A stretch of 64,000 bases of DNA from Flavobacteriales bacterium (GTDB lineage Bacteria; Bacteroidota; Bacteroidia; UBA10329). The position numbers and the translations under genes are program-made. Location of the stretch: NCBI GenBank assembly GCA_020635535.1, contig JACJZP010000012.1, positions 23,004-87,003 on the forward strand. The letters run 5' to 3'. Under the pieces are notes generated by a model that worked only from the letters and a program-made list of their open reading frames with translations, was not told where the DNA came from and did not search any database. Position 1 is the first letter of the stretch, and each line of letters starts with the position of its first letter. This document shows positions 51,409 to 59,348 of the stretch, piece after piece.

Positions 51409-52701
51409 CTATTCCTTAACGAGGGTGAAGTAATCTTCCACCTTACCGTTGTTGTCAATGAACTTCAGATCAAAGCGGTTGTCTTTGATCTCAAAAGCAC
51501 ATGAACCGAGTTCGTTCAAGGAGAACAGCATGGCTTCATGCAGTTCCTTTTCAAATCCAGAGATCTTGCCTGACGAACCCGCAGTAAGATAGACCATGCC
51601 TTTTCCTTCAAGGTCAGCGGTTTTTTGGTAGGCACCATCGCCATCTTCGCGACCATTTCCGCCACCGTTCGAAACGGTCATTTTCTCTTTATCGAAAGAG
51701 TCGGAATTGCCATAATGACCATGTAGCATGTACGAGCGCTCGTAGCTGTGGCTGTGCCCAGAGAAGATCACATCTACCCCGTACTTTTCCATCAACGGAA
51801 CAAAGTTTTCACGCATTTCCACCAAGCGTTTCTCCTTATCTGAGTTGTGCGAACCCATGGAATATGCCGGGTGATGCCAGAACGCTATGACCCATTTGGC
51901 AGAAGTACTGGCAAGGTCGTTCTCAGCCCAAGTGTACATGGCACCACCAACTGAACGGTCTGATTGATGCGAGTCCAACGATATGAAATGCACATCACCA
52001 TAATCGAACGAGTAGTAAGCTTCGGTTCCAGAAGCCGTTCCGCCACACTCAGCTTTGGTCGGGAAATGGAAGATGTCGTAGTATGGACCAGATTGTGTCT
52101 CTGATTTGGCCGAATATCCATCGTGGTTTCCGATACACGACCATGCAATGGTGTTTTTCAATCGGTTCTCGTACATGTTCTCGAATAGCGCGCCCTGATA
52201 CTCATTGTCCGTACCGCGCTGGTAGGCGTTGTCACCAAGAAAAAGCATCATATCTGTAGGTTCCGATCCCACATGGTTATAGTACGCATCGCGTACCGCG
52301 CGTTGGTTATCATTCGCAGTTCCGCAATCTCCAAGCACCCATCCACGTACCGTCATTCCCTTGGTAGAAGTAGGGTGTGTGCGGAAGAAAAGGTCATCGC
52401 TGGCTGTTGCAAGCACGGTTTCTCCATCATGTATTTCGTAGAAGTATTTTGAGTTGGGCTGAAGTCCTGTAATGTCAATCTCGTGGTCTGTTCCGGTTTT
52501 GGAAGCCTTGGCAGAATCGGTCAGTGCCGTGAGGTCAGTGCCGTAGAAAACGGTAGGTTGTGCTTCGTTGTCAGTGCGAAGGCAAACGGTCACCTTATCG
52601 GTGAAACCGCTCTGCAAATACGGCCCTCGGATAATGTGGACATCCTGCGCCAGCAGGTTGAGAGAGAGTAAAAGACAGGCAAAAAAGTTCAGAATTCTCA
52701 T
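51409..52701 (-). CDS. secreted purple acid phosphatase-like metallophosphoesterase A (no sorting tail)
   Basis: 430 residues with signal peptide MRILNFFACLLLSLNLLAQ. A fibronectin-like N-terminal domain (IIRGPYLQSGFTDKVTVCLRTDNEAQPTVFYGT) is followed by the catalytic domain with metal motifs WVLGDCG, FLGDNAYQRG, IGNHDGY, FWHHPAYS and FSGHSHSYERSY, the order expected for purple acid phosphatases. It should hydrolyse phosphomonoesters in the periplasm or outside. It ends FTLVKE without a T9SS tail, unlike paralogue B at 53612. Its start overlaps the end of the TPR gene by four bases (ATGA), so the two are co-translated. Confidence 0.9.
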   Translation of the reverse strand: MRILNFFACLLLSLNLLAQDVHIIRGPYLQSGFTDKVTVCLRTDNEAQPTVFYGTDLTALTDSAKASKTGTDHEIDITGLQPNSKYFYEIHDGETVLATASDDLFFRTHPTSTKGMTVRGWVLGDCGTANDNQRAVRDAYYNHVGSEPTDMMLFLGDNAYQRGTDNEYQGALFENMYENRLKNTIAWSCIGNHDGYSAKSETQSGPYYDIFHFPTKAECGGTASGTEAYYSFDYGDVHFISLDSHQSDRSVGGAMYTWAENDLASTSAKWVIAFWHHPAYSMGSHNSDKEKRLVEMRENFVPLMEKYGVDVIFSGHSHSYERSYMLHGHYGNSDSFDKEKMTVSNGGGNGREDGDGAYQKTADLEGKGMVYLTAGSSGKISGFEKELHEAMLFSLNELGSCAFEIKDNRFDLKFIDNNGKVEDYFTLVKE

Positions 52702-53543
52702 AGTTGCTGTTTCAGTTCTTGGATGTGTTCTTTGAGTTTGTTTGTGGCTCCGAGATTCTGGAACCGAATAGGAAGTGCAGCAATTGCGTTTTCCGCATCA
52801 ACCAATGCTTGCGCAGCCTCAAAGTTCTTCTTTTCGAGTAGGTAGAGTTCGGCCTTTTCCACCAGCAGCCGCTCTTTGCGCGAAAGTGGTTCCATCATCT
52901 CGTCAAGCAATTGGTGGGCGGCAGTATAGTTCTTGCGGTCTTTCTCCAAGTTGTAGATCTTCATCTGCAACGAGATTACTTTACCGAGCCTATCAACACC
53001 ATTCTTCAGCATGGCAATGGCGCTTTCCGTATCCTCCGGGTCGGATTTCAGATACAGTTCGGCCATGTGCACAAAATCTTGCGGTCGCGGGTTGTCTGAT
53101 CTGGCAAGCACAAATTCAAAATCAGCAATGGCTTGTTTCAACTTTCCCGAAGCTTCCAGGAGCTTTCCGCGTGTGTGAATGCCTTTCAGATTATTGGACT
53201 CCAACGCAAGAAACTCACTCACGGATTTCAAACCGGACTCATACTCGCCACTTGCCAGAAATGCTTCTGCCATCAACACATGCACCAATGAAGTGTCGAG
53301 TCCTCGCTTTAACGCATTCCGATAATCGGCCAATGCGCTGTCTGGCTGCTCGTGCTGAAAATAGAGTTCACCTCGCTGTAGATATAACAGTCCGTTGTTT
53401 GGCTCAACACGGATGGCAGCGGTCTTTTCAGCAATGCGAACACTAAGGTCGCCATGAGGCAAAAGAACCGTTATGAAAAGAAGCAACTTGAACACGAAGC
53501 CAAAGATAGATGCAGTGTAGGTTGTGCAAAGGTTAAGTTGCAA
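52698..53543 (-). CDS. TPR-repeat protein upstream of phosphatase A
   Basis: 281 residues from a TTG at 53543, or 265 from a GTG at 53495 (MFKLLLFITVLLPHG). The GTG is preferred, because a strong promoter box (53501-53529) would otherwise lie within the coding sequence. A hydrophobic N-terminus is followed by canonical TPRs (NNGLLYLQRGELYFQHEQPDSALADYRNALKRG, VHVLMAEAFLASGEYESGLKSVSEFLALE, KGIHTRGKLLEASGKLKQAIADFEFVL). It is likely an exported protein-interaction module. It overlaps the phosphatase A start codon, so the pair may work together. Confidence 0.75.
   Translation of the reverse strand: MQLNLCTTYTASIFGFVFKLLLFITVLLPHGDLSVRIAEKTAAIRVEPNNGLLYLQRGELYFQHEQPDSALADYRNALKRGLDTSLVHVLMAEAFLASGEYESGLKSVSEFLALESNNLKGIHTRGKLLEASGKLKQAIADFEFVLARSDNPRPQDFVHMAELYLKSDPEDTESAIAMLKNGVDRLGKVISLQMKIYNLEKDRKNYTAAHQLLDEMMEPLSRKERLLVEKAELYLLEKKNFEAAQALVDAENAIAALPIRFQNLGATNKLKEHIQELKQQL
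53501..53529 (-). promoter_or_regulatory. Bacteroidota promoter for the TPR/phosphatase A pair (TTG-N18-TATCTTTG)
   Basis: On the minus strand TTG (53527-53529) and TATCTTTG (53501-53508) are 18 bases apart, the same spacing as at 19166-19194. The GTG start at 53495 is five bases beyond the box, implying a leaderless or nearly leaderless mRNA. Confidence 0.65.
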
Positions 53544-53611
53544 TTAACAATTGTATAGGCTGCCGAATTTAGCTTCGGTGCAAACCATCTTTGAAACCGA
53601 AATATCATAGA

Positions 53612-55210
53612 ATGAAAAGTTCCATTTCTCTTTTTCTGCTTGTTGTAGGTTATTCTTTCAGTTTCGCTCAGTCAGGCCTTGTGCGTGGTCCATATCTGAA
53701 TATCGGCACCCCAGAGAGCATGGTGGTAAGATGGCGTACCACGGGTTCTGAGGTTGGTCATGTGGCTTACGGCACAGACATGAGCAATCTCACCGACACG
53801 CTGTTTGAAGGTAGCGCAACTACCGAACACGAGGTAAATGTTACCAACCTTAGCCCCAACACAACCTATTACTATTCTGTTGGAAGCGCAGGCTCCAGTT
53901 ACACTCCAAGCGAGGAAGGCTACTATTTCAGAACATCTCCTGTTCACGGAACGGCTCAACCCATTCGGGTTTGGGCCATTGGCGATTTTGGAAATGGAAG
54001 CCAAGCACAATTGGATGTGAAAACAGGTTACACGGAGCATTTTGGAGATGTGCATACCGATGTTTGGATGTGGTTGGGAGACAATGCCTACGGAGACGGG
54101 ACCGACCAGCAGTATCAAGAAAATGTATTTGAGGTTTACCCAGAGGTATTGCGGAATTCCGTTGTTTGGCCATGCCCTGGAAACCATGATTATGGTAGTG
54201 TAGATCTGTTCAACAACGGCCCGTATTTCGATATTATGACCTTGCCAGAGAATGGTGAGGCCGGTGGTGCGGCCAGTGGCGAGGAAAGCTACTTTTCTTT
54301 CAACTACGGCAATATTCATTTCATTTCCATCAACTCTGAATACCTGCCTTGGATACTGACAACAGGAACCGCCTTGCACACTTGGCTTGAACAGGATCTT
54401 ACCACCAATACCTCTGATTGGATCATTGTATTCTGGCATCAGCCACCGTACTCAAAAGGAACACACGATTCTGATGAGGCTTTCAGTCGTATGCAGTTCA
54501 TGCGTCAGAATGTGGTGCCAATGTTGGAAGATTATGGGGTGGATATGGTGCTGAATGGCCATAGCCACAGTTATGAGCGTTCTTACTTGATCAATGGCCA
54601 TTACGGAACATCCAGTTCGTGGAATCCATCAACCATGCTGGTGGATGGAACAAATGGCAACCCGAATAATGGCAATGCTTACCAGAAGTACTATGATGGA
54701 AATGACCCGAATTTGGGTGCTGTGTACGCGGTGGTTGGTTGCAGCGGACAGAAAGGAAGTGGTAACAGCGATTTGAATCATCCGGCCATGTACATGTCTA
54801 CAGAAGATTATCATGGATCGATGGTAATTGATGTGAACGGTTTGGAACTGAATGCGAAGTTCATAGATACAACAGGAACCGTGTTGGATGAGTTTGTGAT
54901 CCTGAAGTCAGCAAGTCCATCTGGAGTGAATGAATATGACGAGAACGATAGAGCGCAAATGAACGTCTTCCCCAATCCGTTCAAGGAAGATTTCAGTATT
55001 GAATTCTCACTGCAAAAAACAGAACAGGTAGAATTGCGCATCATGGATGTTAAAGGGAATATCATCCAACAATTCCCTGCAAAGGAATACCCAAGCGGCC
55101 AGCATAAGCTCAAATATTCGCCAAAAACGATTCCAGCTAATGGCATCTACATTGTAGAAATGCAGACATCGAACAACCTGAGCGTGAAGCGGTTGGTGAG
55201 AATGGAATAA
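53612..55210 (+). CDS. secreted purple acid phosphatase-like metallophosphoesterase B with T9SS tail
   Basis: 532 residues from the ATG at 53612 (signal MKSSISLFLLVVGYSFSFAQ). It parallels paralogue A: SGLVRGPYLNIGTPESMVVRWRTT, VWAIGDFGNG, WLGDNAYGDGTDQQYQ, PGNHDYGS, FWHQPPYSKGTHDSDE, LNGHSHSYERSYLINGHYG. A Por tail of about 80 residues is added (MNVFPNPFKEDFSIEFSLQKTEQVELRIMDVKGN...GIYIVEMQTSNNLSVKRLVRME). One copy is therefore sent through T9SS and the other not. It likely releases phosphate from organic phosphomonoesters at the cell surface. Divergent from the TPR/phosphatase A pair. Confidence 0.92.
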   Translation: MKSSISLFLLVVGYSFSFAQSGLVRGPYLNIGTPESMVVRWRTTGSEVGHVAYGTDMSNLTDTLFEGSATTEHEVNVTNLSPNTTYYYSVGSAGSSYTPSEEGYYFRTSPVHGTAQPIRVWAIGDFGNGSQAQLDVKTGYTEHFGDVHTDVWMWLGDNAYGDGTDQQYQENVFEVYPEVLRNSVVWPCPGNHDYGSVDLFNNGPYFDIMTLPENGEAGGAASGEESYFSFNYGNIHFISINSEYLPWILTTGTALHTWLEQDLTTNTSDWIIVFWHQPPYSKGTHDSDEAFSRMQFMRQNVVPMLEDYGVDMVLNGHSHSYERSYLINGHYGTSSSWNPSTMLVDGTNGNPNNGNAYQKYYDGNDPNLGAVYAVVGCSGQKGSGNSDLNHPAMYMSTEDYHGSMVIDVNGLELNAKFIDTTGTVLDEFVILKSASPSGVNEYDENDRAQMNVFPNPFKEDFSIEFSLQKTEQVELRIMDVKGNIIQQFPAKEYPSGQHKLKYSPKTIPANGIYIVEMQTSNNLSVKRLVRME

Positions 55211-55313
55211 TGTGGTTTTACTAACGCATGAAGAAGGTTTAACGCAATCTTCATACGCGCCCGTTTCAGTTAATCCAAGTTTAAAATTTGCTTAGAGTTC
55301 AGGGGTTTTTGCA

Positions 55314-55340
55314 AGGATATGTTTGCGCAAAACATATCCT
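55314..55340 (+). promoter_or_regulatory. perfect inverted repeat overlapping a TATGTTTG box
   Basis: AGGATATGTTT (55314-55324), loop GCGCA, AAACATATCCT (55330-55340), eight bases before the ATG at 55349. It contains TATGTTTG (55318-55325), which fits the -7 consensus but has no TTG at 18-20 bases. It could be an operator, or a 5' hairpin if transcription starts further upstream. Confidence 0.55.
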
Positions 55341-55348
55341 AATCAATC

Positions 55349-57676
55349 ATGAAAAAAACTTTACTATCTGTATTTGCGCTGGCCAGCGGTTTGGCGGCAT
55401 CAGCGCAGGTTACATTGACCCCCATAGGTAGTTACCACACCGGTACTTTCGGGGAAAGCGCAACAGAAATTATGGCGTGGAATGCTGCCGATGAGCGCGT
55501 TTACTCCACTAACAGTTCTACCACCGCTGTTGATGCCATAGATCTTTCTGATCCGACTACTCCGGTTTTGGACTTTTCCATCGACCTTACAAGCTATGGT
55601 TCAGGTGTGAACAGTGTGGCTTACATTGATGGTTACGTTGTGGCAGCCGTTGAGGCAAATGACCCACAGGCCGATGGTTCTGCTGTTTTCTTTGATGCTG
55701 ACGGGAACTTTGTGGTTCAGGTAACGGTTGGTGCCATGCCAGATATGATCACTGTTTCTCCAGATGGAATGAAGGTTCTTACGGCAAATGAAGGAGAGCC
55801 GAATGATGATTACACGGTCGACCCGCTTGGTTCAGTTAGTATCATCGATATTTCTGGAGGTGTTGCCAACCTTCAGCAAACAGACGTTACAACACTCGAT
55901 TTCTCTGCATATAATTCTCCAGCACCTATCGACCCGAACATTAGAATCTTCGGCCCGAATGCTTCTGTTGCTCAGGACCTTGAGCCGGAATACATCACCA
56001 TAACGCACGATTCGCAGCTTGCATTGGTTGTATGTCAGGAAAACAACGCCATTGCAGGTATTGATCTGAGTACAAACACCATTATTGCTATCCAGTCTCT
56101 CGGATACAAAGATTTTAACGCAGCAGGTAATGGAATCGATGCCAGTAATCAGGATGGTGTAATTAACATCCAGAATTGGCCCGTATATGGTATGTATCAG
56201 CCAGATGCCATTGACAACTACAGCTACAATGGCTCTACCTATCTGGTGACCGCAAACGAGGGGGATTCTCGTGATTACAGCGGTTTTAGCGAAGAGGCCA
56301 GAATTGGTAGCCTTACACTTGATGCAACTGCGTTTCCAACCGCATCAACACTTCAAATGAATGAGAACCTTGGAAGACTGAATGTTACAGTTACACTTGG
56401 AGACGCTGGTGCCGACAATGACTACGACCAACTTTACAGCTACGGAGCCCGTTCATTCTCCATTTGGGATCTTTCTGGCAACTTGGTTTACGATAGCGGA
56501 AACGACTTCGAAACATTCATCTCAACTTACGATGCAGCCAATTTCAACTCGAACAATGACGATAATACTTCGTTCGATTCGCGTAGCGATGACAAAGGTC
56601 CAGAGCCTGAAGCGTTGAAGGTGGTTAGCATGATGGGCAAAACCTACGCGTTCATTGGTCTTGAGCGTCAAGGCGGTGTAATGGTCTATGACATTACCGA
56701 TCCGAACAACGTTTCTTTCGAATCTTATGGAACTGACAGAAACTTCAGCGAAACCGAAGGAACTCCAGCTGCTGGCGGCCTTGGACCAGAAGACATCGAT
56801 TTCATCCCGGCAGGAGAAAGTCCAACAGGTTACCCTTTGTTACTGGTTTCTAACGAAGTAAGCGGGAGCATCTCTGTTTACAGTGTGAGTGGTCTGCCAA
56901 CTGCAGATCCATTGGTTATTACGGAGATCATGTACAATCCACCAGAGGCTAATACAGATAGTTTAGAATTCATCGAGATCTATAATCCAACAGGAAACGT
57001 GGTGGATCTGAGCGGGTATTTCTTCAGAGAAGGAGTGGAATTCACTTTTCCGCAGGGAGCGCAGGTAGGGCCATTTGAATTTGTTGTTACAGCCGTAAAT
57101 GCTGATGTATTTAGCACATGGTTTGGAGGAACGGCCTACGAGTGGGCGAACGGAGCAACCAGCAATAGTGGAGAAGAGCTTGTGCTGGCCGCTCCGTCAG
57201 GTTCTGTAGCAGATTCAATAGCATATGATGATAGTAGTCCGTGGCCAACAGAGGCTGATGGTGACGGCTACTCTTTGGTGCTTTGCGATCCGTTTTCAGA
57301 CAACAACGATGGAAACAATTGGAGCTTGGCATCGGTATCTGCAGGATTTTCGGTTCAAACGGTTCCGGCAACTGAGGTGTTTGCCGATCCAGGTGCGTCA
57401 AACTGCTTCACCGTAGGTATAGATCAAGAGATCATTACCACGGCCATGAAGTTGTATCCGAATCCGAACAATGGAAATTTCTTCATGGATTTCTCTGAAG
57501 TAAATGAAGCAACAACTGTTCAGGTGTTCAGTGCAACCGGTCAGTTAGTTTCAGCTTTCAATGTTACTGTTGCTGGTCAGCTTGCAGTTTCTGAAAACCT
57601 TGACGCGGGCATCTACCATGTTGTGGTAAGTAATTCGAACACTCGCACATCTCAGAAGATGGTTGTGCTGAAGTAA
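55349..57676 (+). CDS. choice-of-anchor I protein with lamin-tail domain and T9SS tail
   Basis: 775 residues with signal peptide MKKTLLSVFALASGLAASAQ. The long N-terminal part (about 22-515) matches choice-of-anchor I proteins: LTPIGSYHTGTFGESATEIMAWNAADERVYSTNSSTTAVD, MPDMITVSPDGMKVLTANEGEPNDDYTVDPLGSVSIID, GDSRDYSGFSEEARIG, SRSDDKGPEPEALKVV. This is a seven-bladed propeller resembling alkaline-phosphatase-associated esterases. A lamin-tail domain follows (PLVITEIMYNPPEANTDSLEFIEIYNPTGNVVDLSGYFF, about 525-650), then a Por tail (MKLYPNPNNGNFFMDFSEVNEATTVQVFSATGQ...QKMVVLK). Probably a surface-anchored phosphatase-like or scaffold protein. Its position beside two phosphatases suggests phosphate scavenging, by inference. 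Confidence 0.9.
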   Translation: MKKTLLSVFALASGLAASAQVTLTPIGSYHTGTFGESATEIMAWNAADERVYSTNSSTTAVDAIDLSDPTTPVLDFSIDLTSYGSGVNSVAYIDGYVVAAVEANDPQADGSAVFFDADGNFVVQVTVGAMPDMITVSPDGMKVLTANEGEPNDDYTVDPLGSVSIIDISGGVANLQQTDVTTLDFSAYNSPAPIDPNIRIFGPNASVAQDLEPEYITITHDSQLALVVCQENNAIAGIDLSTNTIIAIQSLGYKDFNAAGNGIDASNQDGVINIQNWPVYGMYQPDAIDNYSYNGSTYLVTANEGDSRDYSGFSEEARIGSLTLDATAFPTASTLQMNENLGRLNVTVTLGDAGADNDYDQLYSYGARSFSIWDLSGNLVYDSGNDFETFISTYDAANFNSNNDDNTSFDSRSDDKGPEPEALKVVSMMGKTYAFIGLERQGGVMVYDITDPNNVSFESYGTDRNFSETEGTPAAGGLGPEDIDFIPAGESPTGYPLLLVSNEVSGSISVYSVSGLPTADPLVITEIMYNPPEANTDSLEFIEIYNPTGNVVDLSGYFFREGVEFTFPQGAQVGPFEFVVTAVNADVFSTWFGGTAYEWANGATSNSGEELVLAAPSGSVADSIAYDDSSPWPTEADGDGYSLVLCDPFSDNNDGNNWSLASVSAGFSVQTVPATEVFADPGASNCFTVGIDQEIITTAMKLYPNPNNGNFFMDFSEVNEATTVQVFSATGQLVSAFNVTVAGQLAVSENLDAGIYHVVVSNSNTRTSQKMVVLK

Positions 57677-57696
57677 TCGGGTTTATGACTGAATGC

Positions 57697-57724
57697 AAAA
57701 GGGCCGCAATTGCGGCCCTTTTTT
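57697..57724 (+). terminator. intrinsic terminator after the choice-of-anchor I gene
   Basis: AAAAGGGCCGCAA (57697-57709) and its exact complement form a self-complementary 26-base stem-loop, followed by TTTTTT. Confidence 0.9.
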
Positions 57725-57816
57725 GTTGAATCTCGCGAAAGATGCCAAATAGTCTTTTGGTATAAGTTCATGCTGACAGCAAGAGGCGGGTCATTACATT
57801 TAGTAATATTGGTTGA

Positions 57817-58746
57817 ATGATGAGATTGACTTTCCGAATATCTCTATTGCTTTTCGCGGTAGTGGCGGCAATTCCGTTTGTTGCTGTTCTGCACCCTGAG
57901 GTTGCTGGATATTGGTTGCGTGAGATGGTCTATTTACATGTGGCAGAACGGATAGAAAAAGTTGCCAGTACACCTAACGATAGGGTTGAAGCGACATGTG
58001 GCTTTTTTTTCTTGAATGAGGTCGATCCATTCCCTCCATTCCCAGTTATTGACCATACCGTTTACACGGATCTTGTGCGTGGAATGGGAATGTGCGACCA
58101 ACGGGTGAACGGTATGCTCACAGTTCTTGATAGACTCAATGTTTCTGGACAATTTCTCATAACTAAGCAACACACGGTAGGTTTGATAGAACTCAACGGA
58201 ACCCAAATTCCTGTAGACCCAACTTATAACGTAATGTGGATGCAGGCTACCGCTGATGATGGAAATGCATTTCAATGGAACGCTCAATACTGGAAGGCCA
58301 TTGGGTTTGATGGTATTGAGATATCAGACTATCCCTACGCAGATATTTGGGTAAATGGTGCATGGAGACTTGTTTCCAATCTTCAGGTTACCAAGGTTGG
58401 GTGGAAGATGCTGCTTGACCGCCTGATAGGAGTCTACTACAGAGTTTTCAATAAGCTGCTTGCATATCCTCTTATCAACTGGATAGAGGTTATTCATGAT
58501 GCTGAAGACCAAGCTATGTGCAACCCATCTCTATTTTCCGATGGTTTGGAATCCGATCCGACTTTTTACGCAGGTCGTCTACAACAACTTCTTGAATTGT
58601 CGGAGACAGAAGCATGCTTACCACACCCTTGGAAAATTAGTGATGCCCCGGCTCAAGACTGTTTGGAAAAGAGGCTGTTCCTCAAAAGAATGGAACACAT
58701 CGAAAAGCTTTCTGATAGGCAAAAGCAACTATTTGGCGAACGGTGA
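57817..58746 (+). CDS. transglutaminase-like membrane-anchored protein, unknown role
   Basis: 309 residues. A membrane helix or uncleaved signal (FRISLLLFAVVAAIPFVAV) is followed by a domain with the order Cys93 (RGMGMCDQRVNGML), His119 (QHTVGLIELNG) and Asp134 (IPVDPTYN). This is the C-H-D layout of papain-like transglutaminase folds, with the typical 'NG....VDPT' after His. Residues 140-309 are unrecognised. Many bacterial members are proteases or handle peptide and glycan substrates. The gene stands alone after a strong terminator, about 135 bases before a glycine-zipper protein gene. The assignment rests on the triad pattern only. Confidence 0.6.
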   Translation: MMRLTFRISLLLFAVVAAIPFVAVLHPEVAGYWLREMVYLHVAERIEKVASTPNDRVEATCGFFFLNEVDPFPPFPVIDHTVYTDLVRGMGMCDQRVNGMLTVLDRLNVSGQFLITKQHTVGLIELNGTQIPVDPTYNVMWMQATADDGNAFQWNAQYWKAIGFDGIEISDYPYADIWVNGAWRLVSNLQVTKVGWKMLLDRLIGVYYRVFNKLLAYPLINWIEVIHDAEDQAMCNPSLFSDGLESDPTFYAGRLQQLLELSETEACLPHPWKISDAPAQDCLEKRLFLKRMEHIEKLSDRQKQLFGER

Positions 58747-58880
58747 CCCGTTTGGCTGCTTGCATGTTCAACCTTTGAGGTTCACAATTACTTCTGTTAA
58801 ACTATGTGAATCTTCCGATGGCCCTCCGGTACTTTCATACCTTAGATTGAACCAAATAGGAAATCCAAAAAATCAAAGTG

Positions 58881-59336
58881 ATGGAAGCAAATATCAAAGT
58901 ATTCAATTCACATGCCGAGGCACTCAAAGCCGCTGAGTTGTTAATTGAAAATGGATTCGATGCCAAGTCGATTTCACTTATCGGAAAGGCTGAATTGGTG
59001 GATGACCACATTCATCTTAGATCCATGGAACCCATTAAAGATGCACCGGCATTTCTTGGTGCAGGTGCAGGTGCAATAGTTGGACTTCTCACAGGTATGG
59101 GCGTTTTTGCCATTCCAGGGTTCGGAATTCTTTATGGAGCAGGTGCCATTATAGGTGCAATAGGTGGTTTTGACATTGGTCTGGTTGGCGGTGGAATAGT
59201 TACCATTCTCACTTCTTTGGGAATCAATAAAGACCATGTTGTGAGGTATCATGAGCACCTCAAAGAGGGAAAGTTCCTCCTAATGCTAAAAGCCGATGCA
59301 GAAAAGATAAACCAAGCAGAACAATTGCTCAGGTGA
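58881..59336 (+). CDS. small glycine-zipper membrane protein (DUF1269/GSP17M-like)
   Basis: 151 residues from the ATG at 58881; a GTG one codon earlier is possible. The start MEANIKVFNSHAEALKAAELLIENGFDAKSISLIGK is a ferredoxin-like alpha-beta unit as in general-stress 17M and DUF1269 proteins. A Gly/Ala-rich hydrophobic pair of helices follows (AFLGAGAGAIVGLLTGMGVFAIPGFGILYGAGAIIGAIGGFDIGLVGGGIVTILTSLG), then a helical end with a second alpha-beta edge (RYHEHLKEGKFLLMLKADAEKINQAEQLL). Proteins of this type are stress-induced membrane proteins; no specific role is known. It converges on the metalloprotease gene. Confidence 0.75.
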   Translation: MEANIKVFNSHAEALKAAELLIENGFDAKSISLIGKAELVDDHIHLRSMEPIKDAPAFLGAGAGAIVGLLTGMGVFAIPGFGILYGAGAIIGAIGGFDIGLVGGGIVTILTSLGINKDHVVRYHEHLKEGKFLLMLKADAEKINQAEQLLR

Positions 59337-59348
59337 TCTGAACCGACA

